A stretch of 64,000 nucleotides of DNA from positions 6,056,485 to 6,120,484 of the forward strand of contig KL662191.1 in NCBI GenBank assembly GCA_000733415.1, given 5' to 3'. The position numbers were made by a program, and so were the translations under genes. Shown piece after piece: positions 52,013 to 61,768 of this stretch. This DNA comes from [Leptolyngbya] sp. JSC-1. GTDB lineage: Bacteria; Cyanobacteriota; Cyanobacteriia; Elainellales; Elainellaceae. The notes under the pieces were generated by a model. That model was not told the origin of the DNA and did no database searches. It saw nothing but the letters and a program-made list of their open reading frames with translations. Position 1 is the first letter of the stretch. Each line of letters starts with the position of its first letter.

Positions 52013-54490
52013 CTAGGCTGCAAAGCGACGCCGCAATAGTAAGGAATTCGTCACGACGCTGACAGAACTAAATGCCATGAGTGCACCTGCCGTAGCCGGA
52101 CTCAGCGCAATCCCCCAGAAAGGCAGGAGCAAGCCAGCGGCAATCGGGATGCCCAACGCATTGTAAATGAAGGCCCAAAACAGGTTTTGGCGAATTTTCT
52201 CGAACGTGGCGCGACTGAGGCGAATTGCTTCGACGACATCGCTGAGCTGATCGCGCATCAAAATAATCTCTGCAGTTTCGATTGCCACATCAGTCCCCGA
52301 ATTCATAGCAATGCCGATATCGGCCTGCGCCAAGGCGGGAGCGTCGTTGATACCATCCCCAATCATGGCGACTAGGGGAGTTTGACGTTTGCGGCGGAAG
52401 AATGGGGGGGTTGAGTTTGGCAGTTGGGGCGGGAGAGCCTTGGTGGCTTGAAGCTGTCGAACAATCACTGCTTTCTCTCCTGGGCGCACGTCAGCAAAAA
52501 TTTCTGCATCCGATAGTCCAAGCGCCTGGCCAATTGACGCCGCGACGGTCGGCTGATCGCCGGTTAGCATAAACACTTGCAATCCCATCTGACGCAACTG
52601 GGCTACTGTGTCTTTGGCATCAGGCCGCAGACAGTCTTGGACGGCAATCAGGCCAATCAGCTGACCCTCGACACTGACATAGATAGGGGTCTTGCCAGCT
52701 AGAGCCAGAGACTGAGCGGTAGAGGCTGCCTCTGGACTCATCGGAATCGCATGCTGTTCTAACCAGGATTGGGTACCCAGCAGCACTGGCTTGTCGTCTA
52801 CTAGAGCGGAAATGCCATATCCTGGCTCGGTATGGCAGGACTGAGCTGCTAGCTCTGGCAGATTTTGTTCGGTAGCTGCCTGTTGAACTGCAATTGCTAG
52901 CGGATGTTGAGTGCCCCGTTCGGCAGTCGCCGCGATCTGAAGCAGCGTTTGGTCTGACCAATCTTGGCTGAGGGGAAGAAGATCAGTGACGCTGGGTTGA
53001 CCTAGGGTCAGGGTACCTGTCTTATCGAATACTACCGTTTGCAGTTGATGTACTTTCTCCAGCACATCCCCACCACGAATCAGCAGTCCCCGCTCTGCGC
53101 CCAGACTCGACCCAACTAAAATGGCCGTCGGCGTGGCTAAGCCCAGCGCACAGGGGCAGGCAATCACCAAAACAGCAATGGCAAGCTTGAGGCTGAGCAG
53201 TAGGGGCGCAGGGGTGGATGGGTGGGCGGGTAGGTGGGTGGGCATCAGGGCGTGGGCGCTTCCCATCAAATGAACGTGGGCAGTGATTTGGTCTGACCAG
53301 AAGGGAATGCCAATGAAATACCAGAACAGGAAGGTTAGAAGCGCCAAAGCCATGACGCCATAGGTGAAGTAACCCGCAATTATATCGGCCAGTCCTTGAA
53401 TCGGGGCTTTGCGGGTTTGGGCTGTTTCCACCAAGTTGATAATCTGCGCCAGGGTGGTGTCCTTACCGGTGCGGGTGGCCTTAATCGTGACTACACCTGA
53501 TAGGTTGAGGCTACCGCCTGTCACAGAATCGCCGACCTGCTTCAACACTGGCATAGCTTCGCCTGTTAGCATCGACTCGTCCACAGTGGATTGGCCAGCC
53601 ATCACTTCTCCATCGACCGGAATTTTGTCTCCAGGTAGCACTTGCAACCATTCGCCCACCTTAACGCGACTCGCTGGAATCTTTAAAATTGCTGCATCGG
53701 TCAGAGGGACAGCTGTTAACTCGCTCGGAACTCTAATCAGCCGCGCTATCGAGGGTTGGAGGGCTAACAGGGATTGGTAGGCACCTGTGGCTCGGCTTCT
53801 GGCATGCTGTTCGAGTGCGCGACCCAGCAAAATAAACCCAACCAGCATTACCGGTTCATCAAAGAAACACTCCCAGCCTAAACCAGGAAACAGCAAGGCA
53901 ATTAAACTGGCGCTATAGGCGGTCAGCGTACCTAGGCCAACCAGCGTGTTCATGTTGGGCATGTTATGTCGTAAGCCGCGCCAGCCGTCGGTTAGGATCG
54001 GGCGTCCGGGGCCGATTAGCGCTACAGTTGCCAACCCCCAGTGCAGCCAGATGTTGTTCAAGCCTGGAACGCGAATCCAGCCGAAATGGTCGAGATGACC
54101 AATCGCAGAAGCTAACAATAGCAGCGCCGCAATCACCACCTGACGCAACTGACGCCGAGTCTCTTGCTGCTGTTTTTCAGCGGGAGTGAGGGGGGCTGCC
54201 TCGTCTACTTCGCTCTGGGCATAACGCAATTTGCTGGGAAAGCCGCTGTCTGTCAGTTTTTGGGTCAAGCTGTAGGGGTCCACACCCGGCTCGCACTCAA
54301 CTAAGGCCGCCTCGGTCACCAGATTGACGGTGGCTGCTAAGACTCCCTGCTGCCGCAAAAGTTGATTCTCAACCGCTTTAACGCAACCCGCGCATTTCAT
54401 GCCACCCACATCCAGCATGTAGGTTTCGGATGGGGGCATCAAAGAATTAGCGGAGCGATCGGACTCGTGAATTTCTGAAACTGTCTGCAT
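52013..54490 (-). CDS. copA: Cu(I)-transporting P1B-type ATPase
   Basis: About 825 residues from the preferred start ATG 54490; the frame is open to 54634, but the extra 48 residues derive from repetitive flanking sequence. One N-terminal heavy-metal domain has GGMKCAGC (CxxC at 33/36). Eight membrane helices follow, with the ion-path motif IACPCALGLATP, TGEAMP (actuator), phosphorylation Asp in VFDKTGTLT, the HP motif in GTQHPLAIA and the hinge MIGDGINDAPALAQAD. CPC predicts monovalent copper (or silver). Cyanobacteria use CtaA/PacS pairs of this kind for thylakoid copper supply; import and export roles cannot be told apart here. Confidence 0.9.
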   Translation of the reverse strand: MQTVSEIHESDRSANSLMPPSETYMLDVGGMKCAGCVKAVENQLLRQQGVLAATVNLVTEAALVECEPGVDPYSLTQKLTDSGFPSKLRYAQSEVDEAAPLTPAEKQQQETRRQLRQVVIAALLLLASAIGHLDHFGWIRVPGLNNIWLHWGLATVALIGPGRPILTDGWRGLRHNMPNMNTLVGLGTLTAYSASLIALLFPGLGWECFFDEPVMLVGFILLGRALEQHARSRATGAYQSLLALQPSIARLIRVPSELTAVPLTDAAILKIPASRVKVGEWLQVLPGDKIPVDGEVMAGQSTVDESMLTGEAMPVLKQVGDSVTGGSLNLSGVVTIKATRTGKDTTLAQIINLVETAQTRKAPIQGLADIIAGYFTYGVMALALLTFLFWYFIGIPFWSDQITAHVHLMGSAHALMPTHLPAHPSTPAPLLLSLKLAIAVLVIACPCALGLATPTAILVGSSLGAERGLLIRGGDVLEKVHQLQTVVFDKTGTLTLGQPSVTDLLPLSQDWSDQTLLQIAATAERGTQHPLAIAVQQAATEQNLPELAAQSCHTEPGYGISALVDDKPVLLGTQSWLEQHAIPMSPEAASTAQSLALAGKTPIYVSVEGQLIGLIAVQDCLRPDAKDTVAQLRQMGLQVFMLTGDQPTVAASIGQALGLSDAEIFADVRPGEKAVIVRQLQATKALPPQLPNSTPPFFRRKRQTPLVAMIGDGINDAPALAQADIGIAMNSGTDVAIETAEIILMRDQLSDVVEAIRLSRATFEKIRQNLFWAFIYNALGIPIAAGLLLPFWGIALSPATAGALMAFSSVSVVTNSLLLRRRFAA

Positions 54491-54665
54491 ACACACACCA
54501 ACTGACAAAAGCGGCTGAGCCTCTTCTTTAGAGGGTAGGTGAATTAGACCGGATTGCCTAGAGCTAAACAGGGGAGATTTCAGTCTAGTTCTCCATCTCT
54601 TGACTCCTGACTCCTGACTCCCCACCAATGTCACAGCTCATTTAAGACTGCTGTAGGATAATCCA

Positions 54666-55454
54666 ATGTTCGACAATGTCTGTAAATTTCTCGCAGAGAC
54701 CTTCTCAGCCGATTTTGCCGCTTGGCTAATCGGGCAACCAATGGCGTTAACCGAGCTGAGTCCTGCCGAACTTTCTCTAGAGCCAATCCGGGCCGATGCC
54801 CTAATCTTGCTGCAAGCTGAGGACATGGTGCTTCATTTGGAGTTCCAAACCCAGCCAGATGCGTCAATTCCCTTTCGCATGATTGATTATCGCCTGCGCG
54901 TGTATCGACGATTTCCCCAAAAGGCGATGCATCAATTTGTGATTTATCTAAGCGCTACTGAGTCGGACTTGGTTCAGCAAACGGCATTCATCTTGCCGAG
55001 AACCCGCCACGAGTTTGAAGTGATTCGCCTCTGGGAGCAGAATCCTGAGTCCTTTTTGCAAACTCCTGGCCTGCTACCTTTCGCAGCACTTTGCCAAACC
55101 GACGATTCGTCAGCAGCCCTGAGGCAAGCGGCACAACGAATTCAGGAGATCCAAGATCCGAGAGTGCAGAGTAACTTAGCAGCTTCCACGGCTATCTTGG
55201 CTGGTCTAGTATTGAAGAAAGGCTTGATTCGCAGAATTCTCAGGAGTGAGCTAATGCGAGAATCAGTAATTTACCAGGAAATCCGGGAAGAAGGACTAGA
55301 GGAAGGTCGGGCGGAAGGTCGGGCGGAAGCTATGCGGGAAGTAGCGCTTAAGCTGATTCAGCAAAATTTGCCTTTAGAGCAAATTGCCCTAGTAACCGAG
55401 TTACCGTTGGAAATGCTTCGACAACTCGCAGACGAATCCACGCCACTGGCTTAA
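54666..55454 (+). CDS. Rpn-family (PD-(D/E)XK) putative recombination-promoting nuclease
   Basis: 262 residues. The nuclease core is seen in IRADALILL (Asp), then MVLHLEFQTQPD (ExQ) and IPFRMIDYRLRVYRRFPQKA, the classic layout of the Rpn/transposase-31 group. The C-terminal part is helical with an EEGLEEGRAEGRAEAMREVA repeat (9-bp DNA duplication) and LPLEQIALVTELPLEMLRQL, typical of the numerous cyanobacterial copies. It is a lone gene divergent from copA. Function in cells is unclear; these genes expand with mobile elements. Confidence 0.8.
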   Translation: MFDNVCKFLAETFSADFAAWLIGQPMALTELSPAELSLEPIRADALILLQAEDMVLHLEFQTQPDASIPFRMIDYRLRVYRRFPQKAMHQFVIYLSATESDLVQQTAFILPRTRHEFEVIRLWEQNPESFLQTPGLLPFAALCQTDDSSAALRQAAQRIQEIQDPRVQSNLAASTAILAGLVLKKGLIRRILRSELMRESVIYQEIREEGLEEGRAEGRAEAMREVALKLIQQNLPLEQIALVTELPLEMLRQLADESTPLA

Positions 55455-55525
55455 AGACGTCTCTTTAAGACAAGCCCATTAAGACGCTAAAATCAACGCT
55501 TGACCAAACTGGGCGAGGATAGATC

Positions 55526-56299
55526 ATGGAAGTGATTCCGGCAATTGATTTGCTAGAAGGGCGCTGCGTGCGGCTGTATCAAGGAGACTATGCGCAGTCT
55601 GAAGTATTTGACGACAATCCAGTAGCGGTAGCACGGCAGTGGGTGGATCAGGGTGCAACTCGCTTGCATTTGGTGGATCTGGATGGTGCCAAGGCCGGAC
55701 GGCCTATGAATCAAATAGCGATTGAGGCAATTGTGCGAGCCGTGGATGTACCGGTGCAGGTAGGCGGCGGTTTGCGGGATCGGCAGAGTGTGGCTGAACT
55801 GTTGAAGCTGGGGGTGCAGCGGGTGATTTTAGGAACTGTCGCTGTGGAGCAGCCCGATCTGGTAGCGCAACTGAGTCAAGAATTTCCCAGTCAAATCGTG
55901 GTGGGCATCGATGCTCGTAATGGTAAAGTGGCAACGCGAGGCTGGTTGGAGACTTCAGAAGTAGAGGCTGTTCAGTTAGCCCAGCAGATGGCCGAGTTGG
56001 GCGTGGCCGCAATTATCTACACCGATATCCACCGAGACGGCACACTACAAGGACCGAATCGAGAAGCGTTACGGGAACTCGCCTCTGCTATCACCATTCC
56101 AGTGATTGCTTCCGGTGGAGTCAGCTCGGTTACGGATTTGCTGAATTTGTTAACGCTGGAGCCAATTGGTGTCACAGGCACAATTGTGGGACGGGCGCTG
56201 TATACCGGCAACATTGAGCTGAAGGAAGCGATCCGAGCGGTGGGGCAAGGCCGCTGGCAAGATATTCCGCCCGATTTTGGCTCATCTGCTTTTGCGTAA
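55526..56299 (+). CDS. hisA: Phosphoribosylformimino-5-aminoimidazole carboxamide ribotide isomerase
   Basis: 257 residues, a (beta-alpha)8 barrel. The catalytic Asp pair is in VIPAIDLLEGRCVRLYQGDY (Asp8) and VVGIDARNGKVATRGW (about 127-130). Phosphate sites are VQVGGGLRD and VIASGGVSS. It catalyses the Amadori isomerisation in histidine synthesis. AGGA lies before the ATG. No other his genes are adjacent. Confidence 0.96.
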   Translation: MEVIPAIDLLEGRCVRLYQGDYAQSEVFDDNPVAVARQWVDQGATRLHLVDLDGAKAGRPMNQIAIEAIVRAVDVPVQVGGGLRDRQSVAELLKLGVQRVILGTVAVEQPDLVAQLSQEFPSQIVVGIDARNGKVATRGWLETSEVEAVQLAQQMAELGVAAIIYTDIHRDGTLQGPNREALRELASAITIPVIASGGVSSVTDLLNLLTLEPIGVTGTIVGRALYTGNIELKEAIRAVGQGRWQDIPPDFGSSAFA

Positions 56300-56431
56300 T
56301 CGGAATGTTTACCGTTTCATCGCATTCCTGTCGCATCGACGTTCGTTAAAAATAGTCAATGCAATAGTTGCAGCACAGATAAGAGCATTAGACGGCTTAC
56401 AGCAAGGCGAAAATCTAGACCAAAACTAGAC

Positions 56432-56490
56432 CCAAAATCGGGGGCACGAGGATCTAGTTCATTAACTAGCTGTTCGCACCCTCGATTTGG
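56432..56490. terminator. Long imperfect hairpin between hisA and the oxoamine synthase gene
   Basis: AAATCGGGGG... from 56435 pairs with ...CCTCGATTT ending at 56488 (about 10 bp with one G-T pair, then two mismatches and 3 bp). A perfect inner hairpin CTAGTT/AACTAG with a 4-nt loop sits at the top. It lies between two convergent stop codons. No strong T run follows on either side, so it may be a bidirectional terminator or 3'-end stabiliser. Confidence 0.4.
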
Positions 56491-56543
56491 ATGTTCGTCT
56501 AAGGTTGGCTGATGTTGAACGAGTGCTGCAATCTGGTCAAACT

Positions 56544-57824
56544 CTAGGCACTAATCGTGGTTTTGCACAGGGTGTCCCGTACTGCCAACATTGCGGTCAC
56601 CAAGCGATCAATTTCTTCACGAGTATGGAGGGCATTGGCCGTAATCCGTAACCGGGGCTTGGCAATAAACCAAATCGGTGACACCCAAATGCCGTGCTCG
56701 CCCATGAGCTTGCGGGCAAAGTGTTTCGGATTGATATCGGACGGCAGAATCACCGGTACGACGTTAGTTTCCCCGATTGGCATGAACTCATGCTCAACCA
56801 AACGGGCACGCAGATAGCGCGTGTTTTCCTGCAAACGCTGCACCACCTCTGGATGCTGCATCACCTGACGAATGCTCTCTAAGGCGGCGGCTGTGAGCGG
56901 TGGGGCCAAGGAGACCGTACCAATCGAAGTTGGCGATACATCCAGCAACGGCTTCAGCTCTTTGACATGGCTACTAATCGCTGCACCGGCAGAGGCAGCA
57001 AACTTGGAGAAGGTAGTCATGATTAGCGGAGACACGCCCCGCTCAATCGCGTACTGGGGAGTAATGCCGAAGTGCTCGTAAATGCCGCGTCCGGTGGCAC
57101 CAATCGCGCCACTAGCATGGGCTTCATCCATCAGCAGCACGCTGCCTTCGTAGTTGGACATAATGTTGATCATGTCGGGCAGAGGCGCAATATCGCCGTC
57201 CATCGAAAAGACCGCATCCGACACGACCAAAATCCGGTCATCAGGTCGGGCAAACCGCTTTAATCGGCGGGCAAAGTCTTCCATATCGCAGTGGCGGTAA
57301 GCTCGCACTCGTACCCGCGGACTGTGACCAAACAGCTTGCCAGAACGGGTATCGGCATGAGCCAGCGCCGAGACAATACAGCCATGATTCAATACATCGG
57401 TGAGAATCAGCGTTTCTCGCGTGTGTTGAAATCCAGGAGCCGGGATGGCCAAATGGCAGAAAGCATCTACCAGAGCCTGCATTGCCATCCAAGCATTCAG
57501 GAACAGTTGCGTATAGGGCAAATGCTTGAATTCTGAAATTGTGTCTTCCAATTGCCGATGCAGATCAATGCGACCGCTCAGTGCTGAAGTTGAGCTATTC
57601 GAAGTGCCATAGTTCACGATTGAATCAATGGCCGCTTGCTGGACAGCTTGATTTTGTACTAGTCCTAAAACGTCATTTGTACAGAAAGTCAGCACTGTGC
57701 GTCGCCGTCCGGTCTCTGCCTCTTCAATCTCAACGATATTTCCTTGCTTGCGATGGCAAATATATTCGTCAGGCAATAGCCCAAGCTGATCGATACGCTG
57801 GATATATTCTTTAACGACTTGCAC
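56544..57824 (-). CDS. Alpha-oxoamine synthase family PLP enzyme (KBL/BioF/SPT-like)
   Basis: 426 residues, PLP fold type I. PLP Lys is in MTTFSKFAASAGA (about 273), the pyridine Asp in LLMDEAHASGAIGATGRGIY (about 231), and the stacking His in TDVLNHGCIVSAL (about 147). The usual SNDYLGL block is CTNDVLGLV, and the N-terminal half differs from BioF and KBL. It would condense an amino acid with an acyl-thioester by decarboxylation; the substrates are unknown. Downstream of a Rieske gene on the same strand (283-bp gap with no gene). Part of a possible biosynthetic group together with GH3, MFS and cupin genes. Confidence 0.8.
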   Translation of the reverse strand: MQVVKEYIQRIDQLGLLPDEYICHRKQGNIVEIEEAETGRRRTVLTFCTNDVLGLVQNQAVQQAAIDSIVNYGTSNSSTSALSGRIDLHRQLEDTISEFKHLPYTQLFLNAWMAMQALVDAFCHLAIPAPGFQHTRETLILTDVLNHGCIVSALAHADTRSGKLFGHSPRVRVRAYRHCDMEDFARRLKRFARPDDRILVVSDAVFSMDGDIAPLPDMINIMSNYEGSVLLMDEAHASGAIGATGRGIYEHFGITPQYAIERGVSPLIMTTFSKFAASAGAAISSHVKELKPLLDVSPTSIGTVSLAPPLTAAALESIRQVMQHPEVVQRLQENTRYLRARLVEHEFMPIGETNVVPVILPSDINPKHFARKLMGEHGIWVSPIWFIAKPRLRITANALHTREEIDRLVTAMLAVRDTLCKTTISA

Positions 57825-58107
57825 AGTTTATACTCCCCTCACCTTAGTTTGGTCGCATATGGCCGCTGGTTCAGTAGTAGACGTTCTAGGCTGAAAACCC
57901 AGACTTGATTCAACGGTGTACAGCATGGAAATCCCAGTGGTATTGGCATTGAACCCATCTTCTAGCGACCGTTGGCACGAATATGGCATAGATAAAAAAT
58001 TACTTATCACTTTGCCATAAGTTGATGAACCGTAAAACTCAGACTGGTCCAGTTGAGCCACAGTCACATTTAACGCGCAGTATCGCGCTCAACGAATTGC
58101 CCTGCAT

Positions 58108-59265
58108 TTACCACACTGGGCTTTCTGACGCTGGCTCAGAGGATAGCGAGACTAGAATTTCTGCTTCGGTCTGAGTAGGGTCAGACGGTTCTGGATGGCG
58201 ATGCTCCAGTTGACTAGATTGTTGCACAAATTGTTCATACTGCCGGACCAGAACGCGCTGTAGCGCCAAAATTGCCGGATTGACTTCTACATAGCGCCGC
58301 TGTGGATTCTGCCGAAAGATCCGCTGTTCGCTTTCCATCATCTCTACGTCTTGTTCTAGAAAGCGCATAAACAGGAAGCGACGCACCAAAGGCACCAACA
58401 CCGGTTTCACCACACTTTGCAGCCACTTCGGCATGCGGATATTGGGCAAAAACAGCAGGCTAAACGAGCGAGTTTCATTCGGGCCAACTGGCAGGCGCAT
58501 CAGGTAAAGCGAGGAAACGCCCTCCATCGTGCTGTGGTAGTGGGGATACTGATAGTGAATTGAAACCGTCCGCGTGGTGATGCCATCATCTCCGGTACTC
58601 AAGCCCAAAAATTTGGTGAGAAACCCTTGATAGGAGACGCGGTAGTTAGCCTGCACCGAATCATCGGTTTGTTGCAGCTTCAGTAGCGCTGGATCAAACC
58701 AGCCTTGCAGGTTCTTGTGCAAAAAACCGTGAAACACGTCCATTGTGTTTTCGTTGCTGATCGAAAAATGGGCTTTGAAAATGCCGGTAATCGGGATCAT
58801 TAAGCAGTTGGGCTCTGCATATTCAGGCACGTCTGGAATTTGCCGCAGGGTTGCCAAACCAGCCTCACCCGGAAACACCCAGACGATGCCGTAGCGTTCT
58901 TCGCTCGGGTAGCTGCGGGCGTTAGCGCAGGGCAACTTTTGCTCTGGCGGAAAGTAGGGAATGTTGACGCACTCACCCGCCGGATTAAACTCCCAGCCAT
59001 GATAAGGGCAGACCAGTCGATTTCCTTGCACTTGCCCCTTGTGGAGTTCCACCCCTTTGTGGGGACAGGCGTTTTCTAAAGCGTGAACTTGGCCGTTGTT
59101 ATCGCGATAGATGGCGATTGACTGCTGCCAAAGCGTTACTGGCAAAACCTGATTCGGCTTGAGTTGGTCGGCCCAAGCAACAGGGTACCAGTAGTTCGGA
59201 TTGATACCGATTTCCCGCACCCGGTTCTGAATGGTCTCACCTTTTAGCGTCGTCGCTAGTTCCAT
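58108..59265 (-). CDS. Rieske non-heme iron oxygenase
   Basis: 385 residues. Rieske cluster ligands are Cys67/His69 in CPHKG and Cys86/His89 in CPYHGWEF. Mononuclear iron ligands are His179 and His183 in DVFHGFLHKN, with Asp176 as the electron bridge and a later carboxylate. The C-terminal 110 residues include a hydrophobic stretch (LQSVVKPVLVPLVRRFLFMR) that may bind membrane, as in PaO/VanA-like monooxygenases. The last 40 residues are polar and disordered. The substrate is unknown; the chlorophyll-degradation and lipid branches of the family are both possible. Confidence 0.87.
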   Translation of the reverse strand: MELATTLKGETIQNRVREIGINPNYWYPVAWADQLKPNQVLPVTLWQQSIAIYRDNNGQVHALENACPHKGVELHKGQVQGNRLVCPYHGWEFNPAGECVNIPYFPPEQKLPCANARSYPSEERYGIVWVFPGEAGLATLRQIPDVPEYAEPNCLMIPITGIFKAHFSISNENTMDVFHGFLHKNLQGWFDPALLKLQQTDDSVQANYRVSYQGFLTKFLGLSTGDDGITTRTVSIHYQYPHYHSTMEGVSSLYLMRLPVGPNETRSFSLLFLPNIRMPKWLQSVVKPVLVPLVRRFLFMRFLEQDVEMMESEQRIFRQNPQRRYVEVNPAILALQRVLVRQYEQFVQQSSQLEHRHPEPSDPTQTEAEILVSLSSEPASESPVW

Positions 59266-59911
59266 AGCTTTACCTTATAGAGTGCTCACGATGGGTTGCT
59301 CATTGGACTCAATCTCTAGGGTGGCTTGCCCTGGATAATGTGCATATTCAGTAAGTTAGAAAAAAGGTTAATGTCGGGGTTCCCAGCTGTGGATCCAGAT
59401 GACTTGAAATGACCTCTAAAACAAAGTTAGCGCCACTGAATCGGCAGCTCGATCAACGAGCATTTGTACCATATTGAAGCATTTCAGGCACTTTTGTTCC
59501 TTTTCAGTGGTCATTCCTAGACATCCTTCGTAAATCGTTGCGAGTGGGACTGAGCGAATCCAGCGTATGAATGGGTAGCACTTATGAATCGTTGCACTAA
59601 GGTGGTTGTACTGTAAATAATCTCACTGAGTAATTCTACTATCACTCCTTTGTCTACCCGCTATCGACCGATTGTATGAGCTGACTGGATCAACCAGTGT
59701 ATGAGCCAACTTGCCTCCATTGTAGGAAGTTGGCCTGCACTGAGCTGAGCCAGGATAAAGCAGGTTTAAACCGATTGGTTTAGACAATTGGACTAGGAAA
59801 TTATTATCGTTTTTCTGGTCTTTAGGCAACTATTCCTACTAGAGTAAGGAGCAGTTGCGATTCGTTATCGGTCGAAATCTGTCGAAACGTTGAAAATTCT
59901 GTAGAACTTCT
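59266..59911. other. 646-bp divergent region between the Rieske and GH3 genes
   Basis: No gene is convincing. It holds the promoters for both directions. A strong hairpin is present: GCCAACTTGCCT (59705-59716) with AGGAAGTTGGC (59724-59734), 11 bp with one bulged G and a 7-nt loop, 178 bp before the GH3 start. No T run follows, so it is more likely a regulator site or mRNA leader element than a terminator. Confidence 0.45.
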
Positions 59912-61615
59912 ATGGCCAATCTTGTGCTGCCATTGGTGAAAGCGTATGCAACCTATGCCAAGGCAAACTTTGTGCGTAAAACTCGGCAACCTCTGCAAAC
60001 TCAAGAGCAGTTCTTGCGGCAACTCTTGCAGGTTCAGCAGGGAACCGAACTGGGACAAGAATTTGGGTTAGGTGAGATTAAAACGATCGATCAGTTTCGT
60101 GACCGGGTGCCAATTCTGCCCTATTCCAGCTACGAGCCGTATACCGATCGGGTAGCCCGCGGCGAGCCAAACGTGCTCAACGCCGACCCGGTACTTTACA
60201 TCAACCTGACCAGCGGCACCACCGGCAAGCAAAAAATGGTGCCTGTGACCCATCGCTTCACGTCGTCCTTGGGCAAAGCCAATGCGGCAGCTCTAGGGTT
60301 CTTGCTGGAGGCATTGTCAAAACACTCGGTCGGTCGCGATCGCAAGCTGGAGTTTGGCCGCGTGGTTTCGGCCAATTCGGTGGGGTTACAGGGGCGGACC
60401 GAGGCGGGAATTGAATATGGCCCGGTGACGGCAGGCAGCTTTCGGATGAATCGGGCTTTGCTAGAGCAGGGGTTCGCCCAACCCTTTGCGGCAATGGAAA
60501 TTTCGGAAAGCGTCAGTCGTCACTATGTCTGTCTGCTGTTTGCCCTCACCAATCCGGCGGTGCGCGGTCTCACGGCCAACTTTCCGATGCTGGTGCTGCG
60601 GATCTGCGGCTATTTCGACAAGTATGCCGACGATTTGATTCGAGACATCGCGGCAGGCACCTTTGCCAACTGGCTGACGATTGAACCGGAACTGCGGACC
60701 CAACTCGAACGCCGTTGGCGGCCCCATCCCCAGCGAGCGGCAGAACTGCGGCAGATCCTAGAGACAAAAGGCAGACTCACTCCCAAAGACGCTTGGCCGA
60801 AGCTTTCAACGATTGGCACAGCGATGGGCGGCACGTCCGACTTTTACCTGAAGCGCTTTCCCGAATACTTTGGCGACATCCCGGTGTTTGGCGGCGTTTA
60901 TGGCACGGCAGAAGCTAACTTTGGCGTCTACCACGACCTCAACACCGAAGGCTGCATTTTAGCGATTGAAAGCGGTTTCTACGAGTTTGTGCCGCCGGAT
61001 CAGTGGGAGGTAGACCAGCCCAAAACCCTGTTGCCTACGGAAGTCAAAGCTGGAGAGTTCTATCGCATCCTGCTCAGCAGCTACAGCGGCTTTTATCGTT
61101 ATGATATTGGCGATGTGGTAGAAGTGTTGGGCTTCTACGAAAACACTCCGATTATTGCCTTCCGGCATCGCCGCGGCGGGTTGCTCTCTTCCACCACCGA
61201 GAAAACCACCGAATATCACGTCACTCAGACGATGCAGACGTTGCAGCAGGAATTTGGCATCTCGCTGGATGATTTCTGCATCACGCTGTCGGAGCAGGAG
61301 TTTCCGGCCCATTATCTGGTCAACATCGAGCTGGCTGCCGGACAAACCCTCAGCGACCCGCTCGCCTTTTTACAGCGATTTGACTACTGGCTGGGCGAGT
61401 TCAATGACCAATATCGAATTGTGCGTAAGGATCCAGTACCGCCGCCCCGGTTGCGTCTGTTGGCTCCCGGTAGTTTCGCTATCGTGCGGCAACGCCAACT
61501 CCAGCGCGGTACGTCCGATTCGCAGCTCAAAATTCCCCATCTGACGGAAGACCGTAACTTTCTCAAGGATCTGGCGGTGTTGCAGGAGGTGCGGTTGCCT
61601 GGGGATGGGGAGTAG
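59912..61615 (+). CDS. GH3-type acyl-acid amido synthetase
   Basis: 567 residues, related to plant GH3 (auxin/jasmonate-amino acid conjugating) enzymes of the ANL adenylating superfamily. The ATP-binding motif is YINLTSGTTGKQKMVPVTH, with PVFGGVYGTAEANFGVY and SSYSGFYRYDIGDVVEVLGF as second and third adenylation blocks. It would activate a carboxylic acid as an adenylate and join it to an amine such as an amino acid. Length is close to the plant enzymes. The acid and amine are unknown; the oxoamine synthase and Rieske neighbours suggest a made-in-house small molecule. Confidence 0.88.
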   Translation: MANLVLPLVKAYATYAKANFVRKTRQPLQTQEQFLRQLLQVQQGTELGQEFGLGEIKTIDQFRDRVPILPYSSYEPYTDRVARGEPNVLNADPVLYINLTSGTTGKQKMVPVTHRFTSSLGKANAAALGFLLEALSKHSVGRDRKLEFGRVVSANSVGLQGRTEAGIEYGPVTAGSFRMNRALLEQGFAQPFAAMEISESVSRHYVCLLFALTNPAVRGLTANFPMLVLRICGYFDKYADDLIRDIAAGTFANWLTIEPELRTQLERRWRPHPQRAAELRQILETKGRLTPKDAWPKLSTIGTAMGGTSDFYLKRFPEYFGDIPVFGGVYGTAEANFGVYHDLNTEGCILAIESGFYEFVPPDQWEVDQPKTLLPTEVKAGEFYRILLSSYSGFYRYDIGDVVEVLGFYENTPIIAFRHRRGGLLSSTTEKTTEYHVTQTMQTLQQEFGISLDDFCITLSEQEFPAHYLVNIELAAGQTLSDPLAFLQRFDYWLGEFNDQYRIVRKDPVPPPRLRLLAPGSFAIVRQRQLQRGTSDSQLKIPHLTEDRNFLKDLAVLQEVRLPGDGE

Positions 61616-61768
61616 AGATAGGGGAGATGCGGCTCGTGAGCCTCGCCGAACGAGGGGAGATGGGGGAGATAAAGCATTTCTGTGCTTCAAAGTCCCCCAG
61701 AATTGGATTTAGGGGCCAAAAGACCTGAGGTATCACAGTAGGTGCAGGAGAGTAGACTTTAGCTTTCT

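Noticed and set aside
54491..54634. N-terminal 48 residues of the longest copA frame
   Set aside because: They come from repetitive flanking sequence (duplicated TCAGGAGT-type units) and precede a normal start just before the metal-binding domain.
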